Source: Calliopum simillimum
Taxonomy: Eukaryota > Arthropoda > Insecta > Diptera > Lauxaniidae
NCBI GenBank assembly: GCA_951812925.1
Contig: OX638368.1
Coordinates: forward strand, 113,917,309 to 113,981,308
Direction of reading: 5' to 3'
DNA length: 64,000 bases
Shown piece by piece: positions 46,837 to 58,741 of the stretch. A program made the translations under genes and the position numbers. How positions within the stretch are numbered: position 1 is the first letter of the stretch; the number at the start of each line of letters is the position of its first letter. The notes under the pieces were generated by a model that was not told the origin of the DNA, did no database searches, and saw nothing but the letters and a program-made list of their open reading frames with translations.

Positions 46837-47745
46837 TTGGGTGTACAACTTTGCTTCCGCCGTTTTCCGATAGGTGGCTGTACCGGCTGAGGCTGGTTGA
46901 AATACATAGATGATAATGCCTTTAAAGTGAGTGTGGACAGTGCCTAACGAATTGTCATCGCCGTTTCAGTGACAGTTGTTCTTGTTTTGTATTATTTACG
47001 CTCGAAAATGTCCGTTTATGTGCCCAATTCTCGCCATTTGCGGGAAGTTTTACTTTTCTGTTACAATTCGAAAAAAAATGCAGCTGAAGCGCATCGAATG
47101 CTCTCAGAAACTTACGGTGATGCTGCTCTGAGTGAAAGAACGTGTCGGGAGTGGTTTCAACGTTTTAAAAATGGTGATTTCGATGTCGAAGAAAAACATG
47201 GTGGTGGAAGACAAAAAACCTTCAAAGATGAACAACTAGAAGCATTGCTTGATGAAGATTCGTGCCAAACCCAAGAAGAGCTTGCCGAATCGTTGGGAGT
47301 GAGTCAGCAAGCCATTTCAAAACGTCTCAAGGCCCTGGGCATGATTCAAAAAGAAGGAAACTGGGTGCCGTACGAGTTGAAACCTCGGCCTCACGTCGCA
47401 AGTGGTCAAAAAGTACCTGGAAACGCTGAAATGGGAAGTCTTGCCCCACCCGCCGTATTCCCCAGATGTCGCCCCTTCTGACTTCCACCTATTCCGTTCG
47501 ATGGCACACGGCCTGGCAGATCAACATTTTCAATCCTTCGAAGAATTGGAAAAATGGATTGCTTCATGGATAGCGTCAAAAGAGGACTCCTTTTTTCGAG
47601 CCGGGATCCGAAAATTGCCGGAAAGATGGGAGAAAGTTGTCGCTAGCGACGGACAATACTTTGAATAATACATCTGTAAGCACTTTTTCGCAATAAACCT
47701 TTTAATTTTGGAAAAAAAACGGCGGAAGCAAAGTTGTACACCCAA
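46837..47745 (+). mobile_element. Internally deleted mariner element with intact ends
   Basis: A 909-bp element with about 30-bp near-perfect terminal inverted repeats, beginning TTGGGTGTACAACTTTGC, at 46837-46866 and 47716-47745. TA dinucleotides flank both sides (46835-46836 and 47746-47747), the target duplication of Tc1/mariner elements. Full mariners are about 1.3 kb, so roughly 370 bp are missing. The transposase text resembles Mos1 and related mauritiana-type mariners. The ends look intact, so the copy could in principle be recognised in trans by a compatible transposase, but it cannot encode an active enzyme. Confidence 0.95.
47008..47668 (+). pseudogene. Mariner transposase, central deletion plus frameshift
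   Basis: The start is the ATG of MSVYVPNSRH at 47008; an upstream in-frame ATG at 46969 gives a leader not typical of the family. The N-terminal part (about 127 residues) holds both helix-turn-helix DNA-binding units, with TCREWFQRFKNGDFDVEEK and LAESLGVSQQAISKRLKALG, and ends at WVPYELKPR. It then jumps near 47386 to the text following the second catalytic aspartate (RPHVA) and shifts frame between about 47390 and 47405. The C-terminus runs in the other frame from VVKKYLETLKWEVLPH to GQYFE and stops at 47668. The first two aspartates of the DDD triad are deleted; the third (last D of YSPDVAPSD) remains. It is a dead transposase, though the DNA-binding half is open and could act as an inhibitor if expressed. 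Confidence 0.95.
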
Positions 47746-47749
47746 TACT

Positions 47750-48285
47750 TAAAACTAAGTCTTAAAAATAAAACTAAAGTAAGACTATAAAAATTTTTTG
47801 AACAGGTGCTCTACTCCAAAACCATTGAAAATTATTAACCACACCACGTTAACAAGCTTGAAGACAACAGTAGCTGTGCATATGCCTGGCTTAAAGATTT
47901 ATTACGGTCAATTGCACAACACGATGTTAAAATCTTAATCGAAAGCTGTGAGATTTTGTATAAAAAAGAATATAGCTGTTAAATTTATAAATGACAAGAT
48001 TTAATGGAGACATACAAAGGCTTTAGTAAGTAAGTGTGTCTTTTTAATCAAAGTAGTTACCGTCAAAAATATCAAATGACTTTCATTGGCAAGCGCAACA
48101 TGTTGCAAATCTGGATCGGACCAGATTTAAGTTTACTTTGCTTTTTTCGCATGTTTTTTTTTTTAAATTGATTTTTATAAGCTCTCAAGTTGTTTCATGA
48201 GTTGATCTGGCATGCATAAAAGTGTATTCCATGCCAAACCATGAAATTTTGCTTCTCCGATTTTTTCGTCAAACTTTTTAATACG
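47750..48285. other. Intron, no recognised feature
   Basis: Plain AT-rich DNA between mariner and P7. Confidence 0.55.
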
Positions 48286-48293
48286 TAAGAGTA

Positions 48294-48570
48294 AATCCCG
48301 GAAGAAATGGCACCCCAGGTGATATGGCACCTCTGCTGAAATTGAACCTCGGGAGATATGACACCCCGGATGATATGGCACCCCTGGTGATATGGCACCC
48401 CGGGTGATAGGGCACCCCTGATGATATAGCACCCCAGGTGATATGGCACCCCAGATTATATGGCAACCCAGATTATATAGCACTCTTTCCCATTTCAATA
48501 CTTGCAGCTTTCGTAGCAATCAAATATGGACTTCGTGGTAATGTTCAATAATAACTTGTGTGAAGGATTA
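48294..48570 (+). mobile_element. Pogo-like family copy P7, 5' end only
   Basis: Starts after TA (48292-48293) with AATCCCGGAAGAAATGGCAC, followed by about ten 17-bp units (48309-48485) and the conserved leader CAATACTTGCAGCTTTCG. Family similarity ends about 48570 in an A-run. No 3' end is present nearby. Confidence 0.72.
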
Positions 48571-48574
48571 AAAA

Positions 48575-51085
48575 AAAAATTAATAATTTACAAATTCCAA
48601 AAATTCTGAAAAAATGCACACGTATTCTTTGGACAATTCTAAGCATTTTTTGCCATATACATTTTTTTCGTTAGATGCCTTGCTTCTGAGTAGAAAATCG
48701 TTTTTCCGACCTCGTTATTGAAAAACGTAAAAAAATTGATTTTGGGATGCGAATATTATTTATATCCCCGCGCAATTTTTTAACCTCATTGATTTTTCTT
48801 AGAACGAAAAAAAATGAAGCAGATATCGTTTTTAAAAGTCCATCCAACTTTTGAATATGTTTCGGGATGATTTTCTTTTGCTTCATACACATGTGAACAA
48901 AAAACAATTATTTCAGCAAATTTTAGGCCATTTTGCAACAGGGCATATCAACATGTTAACAACAAGTGCAAATATCAATGCAACAATGTCGTTGTTCAAT
49001 ATTTGTGATGTTTTCAATAAGATGATAAAACAAACAATAATTTTATTTTTTATATAAATACTTTTGTTCAAAAGTTCATTGGCATTATCTTACAATTTCT
49101 TCAATTATGATATTAAACACAAAATTATTGCATGCTATAAAAAAAGTTTCAGTAAAACGTCTGTGCAACACAACACAAAGAGTTTCCGTTAAACTTGGGC
49201 ATTTCATTTAATAAACTTGAAAAATTCATGGAATTTCACAATAATGACCATAAAAATACGTAATAACTAAAAAAGTGTTGCCCATAGAACCTAATGAAGA
49301 ACGTCGTCTTGTAAACAAAGCAAGAAAGAAGCTGAAGCTGCATTAAATGAAGAGGATGTTGCGCAGAAGTGTGTGGGAATTTTGTATGGACTTATTAAAC
49401 AGAAAAAATAAAAAGAAAAAACATCAAAGTTATGATGATCACGTAACAATCAATACAAGTCAAAAGTAAAAAAAAATGGCGGCAAAACTCAAAACAAAAA
49501 GTTTTCATCAATAAGCATTTTAAAGAAAATCAATTATTGACACATGTAACACAAAACGTTTAAGCCGCAATGCAACAAACAAAATGTACCAAGCCCAGAC
49601 CTTTCAAAAACAAAAACAACAAAAATTGTACAAGAGTTGCTTAACTGAAAAATGTTTCATAATCTACAATGTCTGTCTGTATGTTTTTTTCTTTTCGGTT
49701 ACCATTAATAGCGCTTAAAGTGTTGTAGGAACTTGGATGATGGCTGGCTGTCATGTTCTTTCATTAAGGTATTGCTCTTTGGTAATGGTACAAACAACCT
49801 GCTGCAACGCAACATTTTACCGCGTGCAACTTTGGCTTAGTGGCCCCCCCAGACAACTCAAAACAACTTAACACAATCAACCAGTCTATAGCCAATGAGT
49901 ATCCAACTGCTCCAGTTGTTGTCGTGAAAGCCAAAAGAGGTTGCTTTGGCTTTTCGTATTTTATATTTTTATTTTTTTGTAACTTTAATTTTCTCTGCTA
50001 GTCAAGTGTAGTGTTTTTTTTTTTTTCAAATAGGACACTTATTTAGTTTGGCGCATGTGCATGTGCCGATTGAAATACTCTGTCGTGGTGTGTTAGCAGT
50101 TGCGTCAAAAATGTTGCACAAACAAAAATACGCATAGTCTGTTGGAATTTCAAGGAAACAACAGACACACACGTTGAATTTGTCTGTGGCATGCTATGCT
50201 GCAAGATATATTGTTGTTGTAAAGTTTAACAAAAATCCAACATGATGGAAAATTTGTGTCAACAAATTTTAAATTGAAAATTAATCGCCGCTATTTGATT
50301 CGGTAATAAGTGTGCGTCATGTTAGTGACATAATAAAGGCATATTAGTTATTGCTGATGATAATTTAGTAAGTTGCCCACGCTTTTTGTTTAGATGTCGG
50401 CAACTAAGGTTACAAATTTTACACCTGACATCATGATATACATATTATATTTGGAATTTCTGCAGCCACTTTCGATTCAAGTAAATGAGGAGTGATTTTT
50501 CAAAAGGGCTTATTTCTATGTTTAAGAGATTTTCAGTAATGAAAAAAAACTTTTTGGAGCTGTTTATTTTGTTCTAACATATTTGATATCTGATATGTTC
50601 AATTTTTTCATCTTGAATCAAGATAAGTATTTAATCCTTTCGAACCGAAAAAAAAACTATTAGGTATACAATACCTGTGATAAGAAACTAAATTTAAGTA
50701 AAATTTCTGACCGGTTCTAAATTCAAATTTTCGTCGCCGGTCTATACTCCCAACAGATGTTTTTGATTTGAATTTTTGGGATATTATATCCTTGAAGTGG
50801 TTATAAGAAAAAAACAGTGGTTACTAAAGGGTTGAAGTGTTCTACAAAAGTTTTCGTTGGGGTTCACTGAAGACGAGAAATTATTAAATCTTAAGAATAA
50901 TGCGTAAAAAATTTAGTAAATTGCAATAAATGTGTAAAATTCTTCATTTCGTTATATATATTGCGTTTTTATTACTTTATTACTCATTATTCTGAAGTTT
51001 TAAGCATTTCTCGTCTTAAGTGAATCTTAATGAAATTTTCTGTAGAATGTTTTTGTGGAACACTTTAACCCATTTTAGTCCGGTT
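48575..51085. other. Intron, unique-looking sequence
   Basis: CAA/CAG patches (49430-49640), T-run (50015-50028). No family match. Confidence 0.55.
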
Positions 51086-51092
51086 TTTTATA

Positions 51093-51245
51093 AGGGGTAA
51101 AAAGACCCCTCTGGAAAAGGAAATCGAAGAATCGGGAAAGTCGTGGCAAGAGATCAAAGTCATCGCAAGGGATCGCGACGAATGGAGATGTTTCATATTG
51201 GCCCTATGCTCCTCCTAGGTGTTAAAGGAGAATACATACATACAT
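51093..51245 (+). pseudogene. 3' end of a non-LTR retrotransposon reverse transcriptase
   Basis: The frame ending in TAG at 51216-51218 reads LEKEIEESGKSWQEIKVIA then RDRDEWRCFILALCSS. The pattern SW.E....A.DR..WR..V.ALCS is the usual C-terminus of RTE-like and related non-LTR reverse transcriptases. A short UTR (GGTGTTAAAGGAGAATACAT) and a CATA repeat follow, like the simple-repeat tails of RTE elements. Only this 5'-truncated end remains. Confidence 0.7.
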
Positions 51246-51872
51246 TCAAAAGACCCATATCAGGATGGCATGGGTTAAGATGCGCGATTTAATAATGATC
51301 TTGGATCAAAATATAGATTTAGTGTTTTACAGTGGGGTGAAATTGCGAAAATACGTTTCTTGTGGGTATTTGAGCTAAAAAAAAAAACAATATGTGGTTG
51401 ATTTAGGTTCTACCCCGAAATTTGCATAAATAGAAACTGAGCGACCTCTAAATGACCTTCAAAAATATTTTAAAAAATCCCAGCTTTGATTTTTGGACGT
51501 AAACGTGGAATTTCCAAAAACTAAAAAGTTTTTCTTTTTTTTTTGCATCAGTCTAATAAATATTTTGCATTGTAAGAGCACCCGCACTTCGTATTAGAGT
51601 AAGATAAAATGTACTGATCGAAACACTGTGTCTTGGTTGCTTTTCAAGCAAAACTGAATTCGAGATTGTTAGAAATATGACAAGAGTGTACAACGAATTT
51701 TCTATTTTGTCATTAGGCTTTGGTAGTTCAGATAAGATTTTTGTGAATTTATAATTGCATATGAAACTTTTGCCAAAAATCATAACAATAGTTTTTAATT
51801 TCTTAATGTTAAAAACTTTGCAATAAAAAAAAAAAAAACATTTTTGATTGAGCAACAAACACAATAAAAAAA

Positions 51873-52623
51873 CTAGTAAGGGTGTAACCTTTGGCCTGGT
51901 CAAAAAATAAATACCCTACGGTCTTTTGAAAATTTTGCTTATATGGGAGGTGTCACGCCCTCTTGTCCGAGTTCGTCCAGTTTTTTGCTCAGAGCTTGCA
52001 TTTATAATTCTTAGTGTCTGAGTGAAATTTGGTTGGATTATCTCAAAAAACTCTTTCAGTATAGCATTTTGAAATTTTTGCTTATATGAGAGGTTCCACG
52101 CCCTCTTGTCCGAATTTGCCCAGTTTTTTCTCAGAGCTTGCGCTTCCAATTCGTAGTATATATTTGTCCGATTTCACCCGATTTTTGTTGAGAGCTTGAA
52201 TTTATAAGTCTTAGTATCTGAGTCAGTTTTTTCTCAGAGCTTGAGCTTACAATTCATAGTATTTATGTATATTTTGGTTGCATTGTATTGAAAAATACTC
52301 CTAAAATTGCATTTTGAGTATTATTTTTTTGTGGGCGGTAGGCGTGTGCGTTGACCGATTTTGTTAATTTTCAATCCCACGAGATAACTTTGACGACGGA
52401 GGCAGTGTACTAAATTTCATTGAATTATTTTGCTCAGTTTTCCCGAAAAATCTATTTCCACAGCCAGCCAGCCACCCATCTAGACAGACAGACGGACATG
52501 TCTATATCGACTCAGGAGGTAATGCTGATCAAGAATATATATACTTTTCTATATCTGCCACGCCTCCTTTTCTACATTACAAACGGAAGGACAAAGTGAA
52601 TATACACTGGGTGTAGGGTATAA
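51873..52623 (-). mobile_element. DINE-1/INE-1-like Helitron relative, copy D
   Basis: CTAG at 51873-51876, an imperfect hairpin (TTTGGCCTGGTCAAA, one mismatch in the stem), then ATACCCTAC. Central units start at 51951 and 52094, plus a partial third. A CAGCCAGCCACC tract near 52460, the GACGGACATGTCTATATCGA block and GGGTGTAGGGTATAA complete the copy. Confidence 0.8.
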
Positions 52624-52629
52624 AAAAAG

Positions 52630-55280
52630 AACCAATAAATTAATCGCAAGCTAAGCCAAAATGGAGCGTAGGCCCAAATTGATAATTAATGCAATGCAAA
52701 TTGTTGCCAAATTATTTTTATTGCTGCTACAAAAGCCATATTGTGGGTGGGATCATATAGCTGTTTATGTGCGCCGCAAAGGAGTGATTTTAATCAGATA
52801 GAAGCACTTACGACTCTTGTAGTTGTTGCGCTAAGCGGGGGTTTGTTGGCGTCTATATTAAGAAATTAAAATCGCAAAGCTTATTTTATAAAAAAAAATA
52901 TTTCTCATATAAATCGAAAAATATTTACGAGGTCGTTTTTCTTTAAAATGTTTCAATTTTGAAAACCAACTGAAGCAATGAAAATGCCATTAGAAAATGA
53001 TTTATGTTTATGTTTTTATAAAATGCTCATTAAATTCCTAAAACAACTTTTAAAAAACACTTTTTACTTAATTTCAATTATGTAAGTATGTAAGACTGTG
53101 TGTTAATGAAAGCGAAACGCGTGTTTTTTCCATCTTTGCTCCTCCTAAAAGTTTTTAATTAAAGCCATAATAGCAGCCAAAGTAGTAAAGCAAACTACTT
53201 AAATTATACCTATGTAGTCAAAATCGTAGTTAATAGTTGTTTACATTGTTGTATGGAGTGATTTGTTTTTATCTTAATTAATGTGGAGCTTAAGTTAATG
53301 AACTTTTTATCAATTGTACTTGAACGTAATTTTTATTTAAAGTTTTTTTTTTTTTTTGTTTTGTTACATTTTTTTAAATTGTTGATTTTTTTGATGTTAT
53401 GAGTTCATTCTTTATATTTTTAGTATGTCATGCATAGTTAGTAAGTACTATTTAATTAGGTATTTACTGCCTAAAGTTCAAAATTCTAAAGCGAATGACA
53501 CCAAAATCACGCTAATATGGTAAATATTGCCAAATTTTTGGCATTTTCTAATGTTCGGGATAAAGTTTGTTAAAGTTTGAAAAAATACATTTTTTATGGT
53601 CTCCATTCGAGTGAAAACGCTTAGTTTCGAGATATTTTAAGTTAGAAAATTATTTTTTTCCGAAATGTAGTAACTCTGTAGGTTAGTAAAAAGTAAGTTT
53701 TCTTTTATTAGAAAATAGTACTATTTTTAATACTTTTTTAGCAGAAATTTTAATAGAACATATTAAAAATATTATATTTGTTACAAAGCATTTATATGTA
53801 TTGCTTGAAAATGGTACGTGAGATATAGTCCACACAACAATATTTTAGATGGTTTTTACTGATTTTGTCACTGCCATGCCTTATCCCTACGAGTAGCTAC
53901 ACTTTATAAATAAGTAGCCGATGTTGACTTTTCTTTTGCAACATTTCGTTTTTGAACATTTACAGATTATAACCATTAATTTTTATATGAAAAATGTACT
54001 GCAAACCATAGAATATTTTAAAAATTAAATTTCAATTAAATCAAATACACAATATCAATATGTAACAACATTAACAGCTAATTCGCAAAAGGCAAGAAAC
54101 CACCTCTCATATCACTCTTAACAACAATCAACCACCAGGTGAATATCTGCTTTAAGTCTTAACAGCAACATTATGTGGCTTCGCTATATTTGTCAGGTAA
54201 AACAGACAGACAACGCGTATTCATTGAAGTCGACGCCATCACTTCCTTTCTGCATAAATTTAGCAACAAAACAATTTATGTTTCGCAAATTTTTTCAAGT
54301 ATTGTTCAGCAAACGTAGGTGGAAATGTAGCTGGCAGCAGCAACAATAGCAACGACGACAACGTAACTGGCGCCAACATTATTCAAGACATTAAAAATAA
54401 ACACCCCCTGGGTAGAAAGGAGAGGGAGGGTTACAAAGAAAACTAGCTAAAGTTGCGAATATTTTCTTACAGTGAATGCAAAATTGAAGCAAAAATTGTT
54501 GAGGTAGTAGATATGCATTGCAACAACACGTATAGTGTAGTGGACGTGTGTGTGGGTGCTGCAACTTTTTGTTGTTTTTGTTATCAAATCCTTTCTTTAC
54601 ATAATATAGTACAACAATACCATACAAAAACTTTTGCTTTTTTTACAGTTTAAGATAACAAAATAACAACAAGAACAACACCAAAAGTAAACAAATTTAT
54701 GTTGCCTTCAATTTGCAATCAACATTTGTTGCACGTTAAAACTGATTTAGTGTTGTTACAACAAAAGCGACAACTTTACGACAGCAACACAATGGCAAAA
54801 ATGCACAACATAAAAACTTACATCAGCATGCTACTTTTGTTGTTGCTGCAGCACTGATTTTAAATAAAATGCGCTATTTTATCTTAAAAAATTGTCAATA
54901 AATTTGTTTTGTTACGGAATTTCAGTGTAAAAAAAGGAACAAACTTTTCTTTATCTCTGCCATTATTTTGTATACTTTATTGTTTATACACATTGGACGA
55001 ATAAAAGAAACAAACAAAAAATGCCGAAATATTTTTTTATTTATTTTTAATTTATTTGCATTCGTTTCATTGAACTCCTACACTATGTAAATACATCATG
55101 TGTTGTTGCAATTTCTGACAGCACTTGTCAACTTGTTGCTAATGCAATTACTTCGCAACATGCGTCTTGGGTCTCAGTAGGAAATTAAGGCATTAACTTT
55201 ATGATTTTGATATTCTGACATTATTTTTTGCATTTGATTTATAAAGTGTTAATAATTTATAGTTCATTAATTTAATTCAT
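52630..55280. other. Intron, unique-looking sequence
   Basis: CAGCAG/CAACAA patches (54330-54365, 54660-54840). A chance let-7-like word at 54500 is discussed under rejected items. Confidence 0.55.
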
Positions 55281-55291
55281 AGCATATGTAT

Positions 55292-57097
55292 TAGAGCGCC
55301 CACAAGATATATGAAATGTGCAAAGTTGTAATTTTGTTTGCTCCCCGTCCATTTCCAGAAAAAAAAAATTGGGATCGGTAGTGGAAAAAACCCAGCCGGT
55401 TTTCAATCAAAGGTCGAAAAATTGACTAAAAAAAGGCAAGTCGGTTTAACTGCCCATTACTTCGAAACTAATCATATTTTCGCAATGTTTTGAAGACAGT
55501 TTTTGTAGAGAATGACTAGGTCAACATTATTTTCTTAGAAAGTTTTGGTCCAAAATTTAAATTTGTTGCTATTTCAGTGCAAAAATTCCAATTTTTTAAG
55601 AAAATTTTCTCGACTTTTTTTCTACAAATTAGTTTTTTGTAATTTTTAAAGGGCGGAATATTTGTTTTGAAATTCTCATGTTGTAGATTATTAAATGTTG
55701 TTTAATTTAAAAAAAAAAATTATTTTAAAATATTAAGTTTTAAGGTATGGAGCCGATCACAAAGTTGGAAAAAAATTAAGTATTTTGATTTTTTTTTTTT
55801 AATTGCTACTTTATTGGATGCAAGAAAAAGGATTGCTAGTTGTTATTAAATAAATAATTTATAACTGCTTTTTGCCTTCAAAATGAGCTATGATATGGGC
55901 TTGTGCGATTTTTTTAAAAAATTTATGACCATTTTTAAATAACATCATGAAAGTTAAAAATCATGTATGGATTTTCTATAGCAATGGCCATAATCCTATA
56001 TCTATTATAATGTTATTTTAAAATGGTCATAACTTTTTAAAGAAAAATCACACAAGACCACTTTATAGCTCATTTTGAAGAAGGAGAACAGTACTAAATG
56101 ATGTATTTCATAGAAAAGACCAAAACGATATCGTGCGTGTTCTACACAATCTCAAAAATCGTGTTTTTTGAACATTTGAACACAAACCATAAGTGATACA
56201 GCAATTTTGCGTCCAGTTTCGGATTTCGCATTAATATATACATCTAAAATAACTATTTTTGTTTGTAGTGGTTTTTTAAAAATACCGTTTTTCGACCTCA
56301 TTTTAAAAATCATTCGATGAACTGATTTTGAAAACATTTTTTTCTTATTCAGTTAATACTCACGTGTAACTTAACACCTTTGTGGAATTCATGACAATTT
56401 GATTTACATATTTTTCTTGGCTGCGTGCAAGAAAATCGAAATTTTTGATTATCTCTGCTAGATCCGCCCAAAAACGCACTAAAACGGAAATAAATGCTAT
56501 TTTCGTGTTCACCGACCCCAAATTAGCTTAGAAAATATGACATCCAAAATTTTTTCTTATCAAATTAAAAATTAAGAAGAAAAAAATAAAAAAAAATTAA
56601 TTTTTTCTTAACTTTGAAACGGGCTCCCTTTTTTAAAAACTAATATTTTTTAATAATTTTTCATTTATTTTAATCAGCATTTAATTCCCTACAACACCAG
56701 AATTCCAGAACAAATATTCCGCTCTTGAATAGTACAAAAAACCAATTTATAGAAAAAAAGTCATGCAAATTTTCTTAAAAAATTTAAATTTTTGTACCGA
56801 AATAGCAACAAATTTAATTTTTGGACCAAAACTTTTTAAGAAAATAATTTTGACCTAGTCATTCTCTACAAAAGTTGTTTTGAAAACATTGGGAAAAAAT
56901 TAATAGTTTCGAAGAAACGGGCAGTCAAAGCGACTTGCCTTTTTTTAGTCAATTTTTCAACCTTTGATCGAAAACCGGCTGGGTTTTTTCCACTACCGAT
57001 TGCAAATTTTTTTTGAGATCTTATTTTTTTGACCTTTAATTTCAGGAAATGGACGGGGAGCAAACAAAATCAGAATTTCGCACATATGGGCGCTCTC
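55292..57097. mobile_element. hAT-type foldback element 2
   Basis: A 1806-bp inverted-repeat element with ends TAGAGCGCCCACA and TGGGCGCTCTC. Arms contain matched blocks such as CTCCCCGTCCATTTCC (about 55341) against GGAAATGGACGGGGAG (57045) and AACCCAGCCGGTTTTC against GAAAACCGGCTGGGTT. The 8-bp repeat atatgtat lies on both sides (55284-55291, 57098-57105; a ninth base c also matches) and fits nTnnnnAn. The centre is near 56,150-56,200. No open frame of note. Confidence 0.85.
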
Positions 57098-57345
57098 ATA
57101 TGTATGAATTTTTTTTTTTTTTTGCTGCAGTTTGGCTCCAAGCTAGAAAAATGCAGCCCATCGCTGGTCAATAAGTGTTTAGATGATGGTTTTAAGATTT
57201 TGCTTACAATCACTTTGTTCTTGCTAAAAGTTTCGGGTGTTTAATCAAATGTTCTCCTTACATTCCGCACAATTCAAAAACTATTCACTCTACAACTTCA
57301 AGATTTTCGATTTTACTTCGCTCAAACATTACAAAATTAACTAAT

Positions 57346-57417
57346 TTCATTTTTCAATTATTTAATTTCTATTAACTGAAGAATTGGTCTGAAGTGTCTT
57401 CGTGGCGGAGAATGTAA
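57346..57417 (+). repeat. SINE-like tail block, copy 1
   Basis: TTTCATTTTTCAATTATTTA then CTGAAGAATTGGTCTGAAGT and GTCTTCGTGGCGGAGAATGT. It is nearly identical to 58207-58281 and related to the tail of the SINE-like element at 15330-15400. Confidence 0.65.
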
Positions 57418-57636
57418 CACACATCCCAACGTGATGATCGTTTCACAAAAAGATGTTTAAAAATAAAAATTTTGGAAAACTATATACATTTTTGATTGAA
57501 AATAGGCCTTTAGGTATTGGTAACTAAAGGACAAGTTTTATAATTGGAGAAATATCTAGTTGTTATCAGAAAAATGTTAACAGCCATAATACAACAAATG
57601 ATGACATTTTGGCAACTTCCAAATTTTTTGGAAGTA

Positions 57637-58036
57637 CACGCTTAAAAATTATAGTTTACTTTTCTTACTTTTGATTACCCTTAGTATTGATTTTAAACTT
57701 TTTTGGTATTAATTTCCAATTTTTTTCTAAAAAAGTTTGAAATTTATTCCAAAAAAGTATGAAATTTATTCCAAAAAAGTTTGAAATTTATTCCAAAAAA
57801 AGGATGAAATTTATTCCAAAAAAGTATGAAATTTATTCCAAAAAAGTATGAAATTTATTCCAAAAAAAAATGAAATTTATTCCAAAAAAGTATGAAATTT
57901 ATTCCAAAACAGAATTAAATTTATTCCAAAAAAAGAATGAAATTTATTCCAAAATAGTTTAAAATTAATACTTTTTCTGGCATTGTTTTACATAACTATT
58001 TTTTGGCTTTGAAATTAAAGTATAATTATTTCTGTG
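57637..58036 (-). mobile_element. CACAG-ended MITE copy M6 with expanded 22-bp array
   Basis: 400 bp, TA on both sides (57635-57636, 58037-58038), reversed relative to M5. Ends are CACGCTTAAAAATTATAG and TATAATTATTTCTGTG. The extra length over M5 comes from the internal array at about 57729-57955. Confidence 0.82.
57729..57955 (-). repeat. Ten-unit, 22-bp minisatellite inside MITE M6
   Basis: Units of the form AAAAAAGTATGAAATTTATT plus CC, ten times in tandem with small changes. Other copies of the same MITE carry two or three. Confidence 0.9.
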
Positions 58037-58206
58037 TAGTCCAAAATGACTAAGCCTTAAACTAGAATTAATTTCACTAAAATTAGGAATTGTAACAAAA
58101 ATACTTAGTTCAATTGTTGTGCAAAGACGGTCATTAGTATCAAAAATGGTCCAATTTTGTATAAATGGTAACAGTGCACAATTATAACGTAAATTCGGTA
58201 ATCGGT

Positions 58207-58281
58207 AATTTTCATTTTTCAATTATTCAATTTCTATTAACTGAAGAATTGGTCTGAAGTGTCTTCGTGGCGGAGAATATA
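58207..58281 (+). repeat. SINE-like tail block, copy 2
   Basis: Differs from the 57346 block at only a few bases. It is preceded by CGGTAATCGGTAATTTTC, as in the SINE-like copy at 15330. The two blocks flank MITE M6, so either a duplication spans it or two SINE copies landed nearby. Confidence 0.65.
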
Positions 58282-58640
58282 ACGGAAGCGTATTGAAACG
58301 ACTTCAGTTGCGCTTCTAGGGAAGCAAGAAGCTGCTTCCAGTGCTGTTCTCACTGCTCATCTTTTTTAACACAGCATGTCCTAGCGGAGATGCACATCTT
58401 CAGAAGCACATGAAATACGATTCAAATACGCTTCCGTGGAAGCACACATTTGGAAGCATATGAAATTTTAAGTTCCATTTCACAAAAATTACTTTTTTTC
58501 TGTAACTTTTGATAGATTTATTAACTTTTATAAGCAATAAAAAAAATGGAGTATGAAAAATTTGTATGCTACCAGAGATGTGCTTCCATTGCGCTCTTTT
58601 TGGAAGCAGCTTCATTTCTTCCCGTTGGGATGCAAGGTTC
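58264..58640. repeat. Cluster of GGAAGC / GCTTCC words
   Basis: About ten copies of GGAAGC or its complement GCTTCC lie in 380 bp, often within longer shared text (GGAAGCACA, GGAAGCATATGAAAT, GTGCTTCCATTGCG), in both orientations. The stretch sits between the SINE-like tail block and the split tRNA-like fragment, so it may be the body of one unknown repeat. Confidence 0.55.
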
Positions 58641-58684
58641 ATTCGAAAATATGAAAAAAAAAAAATGAATAAAGAAAATACTTT

Positions 58685-58735
58685 TAAGCGCATTGGGATT
58701 CGAACTCGGAACTACGCGCTCAGCGATACAGACAT
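58685..58735 (-). mobile_element. tRNA-like fragment split by hAT foldback 3
   Basis: Minus strand: B box GTTCGAATC in CCGAGTTCGAATCCCAATG (58697-58705), with GCTGAGCGCGTAGTTCC before it. The A-box side would continue after 60621, because foldback 3 inserted here. Confidence 0.45.
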
Positions 58736-58741
58736 ATGCAT

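Noticed and set aside
48309..48485. CRISPR-like regular repeats
   Set aside because: 17-bp direct repeats without unique spacers, at the end of a eukaryotic transposon family; not CRISPR.
54500..54510. let-7-like word TGAGGTAGTAG
   Set aside because: The next bases diverge from let-7 and no complementary arm lies within 100 bp to make a precursor hairpin.
55292..57105. 9-bp target duplication, hence Mutator/Foldback
   Set aside because: Here nine bases match, but the other two foldbacks support 8 bp with perfect TAG...CTA ends, and all three 8-mers fit nTnnnnAn, so hAT is the better reading.
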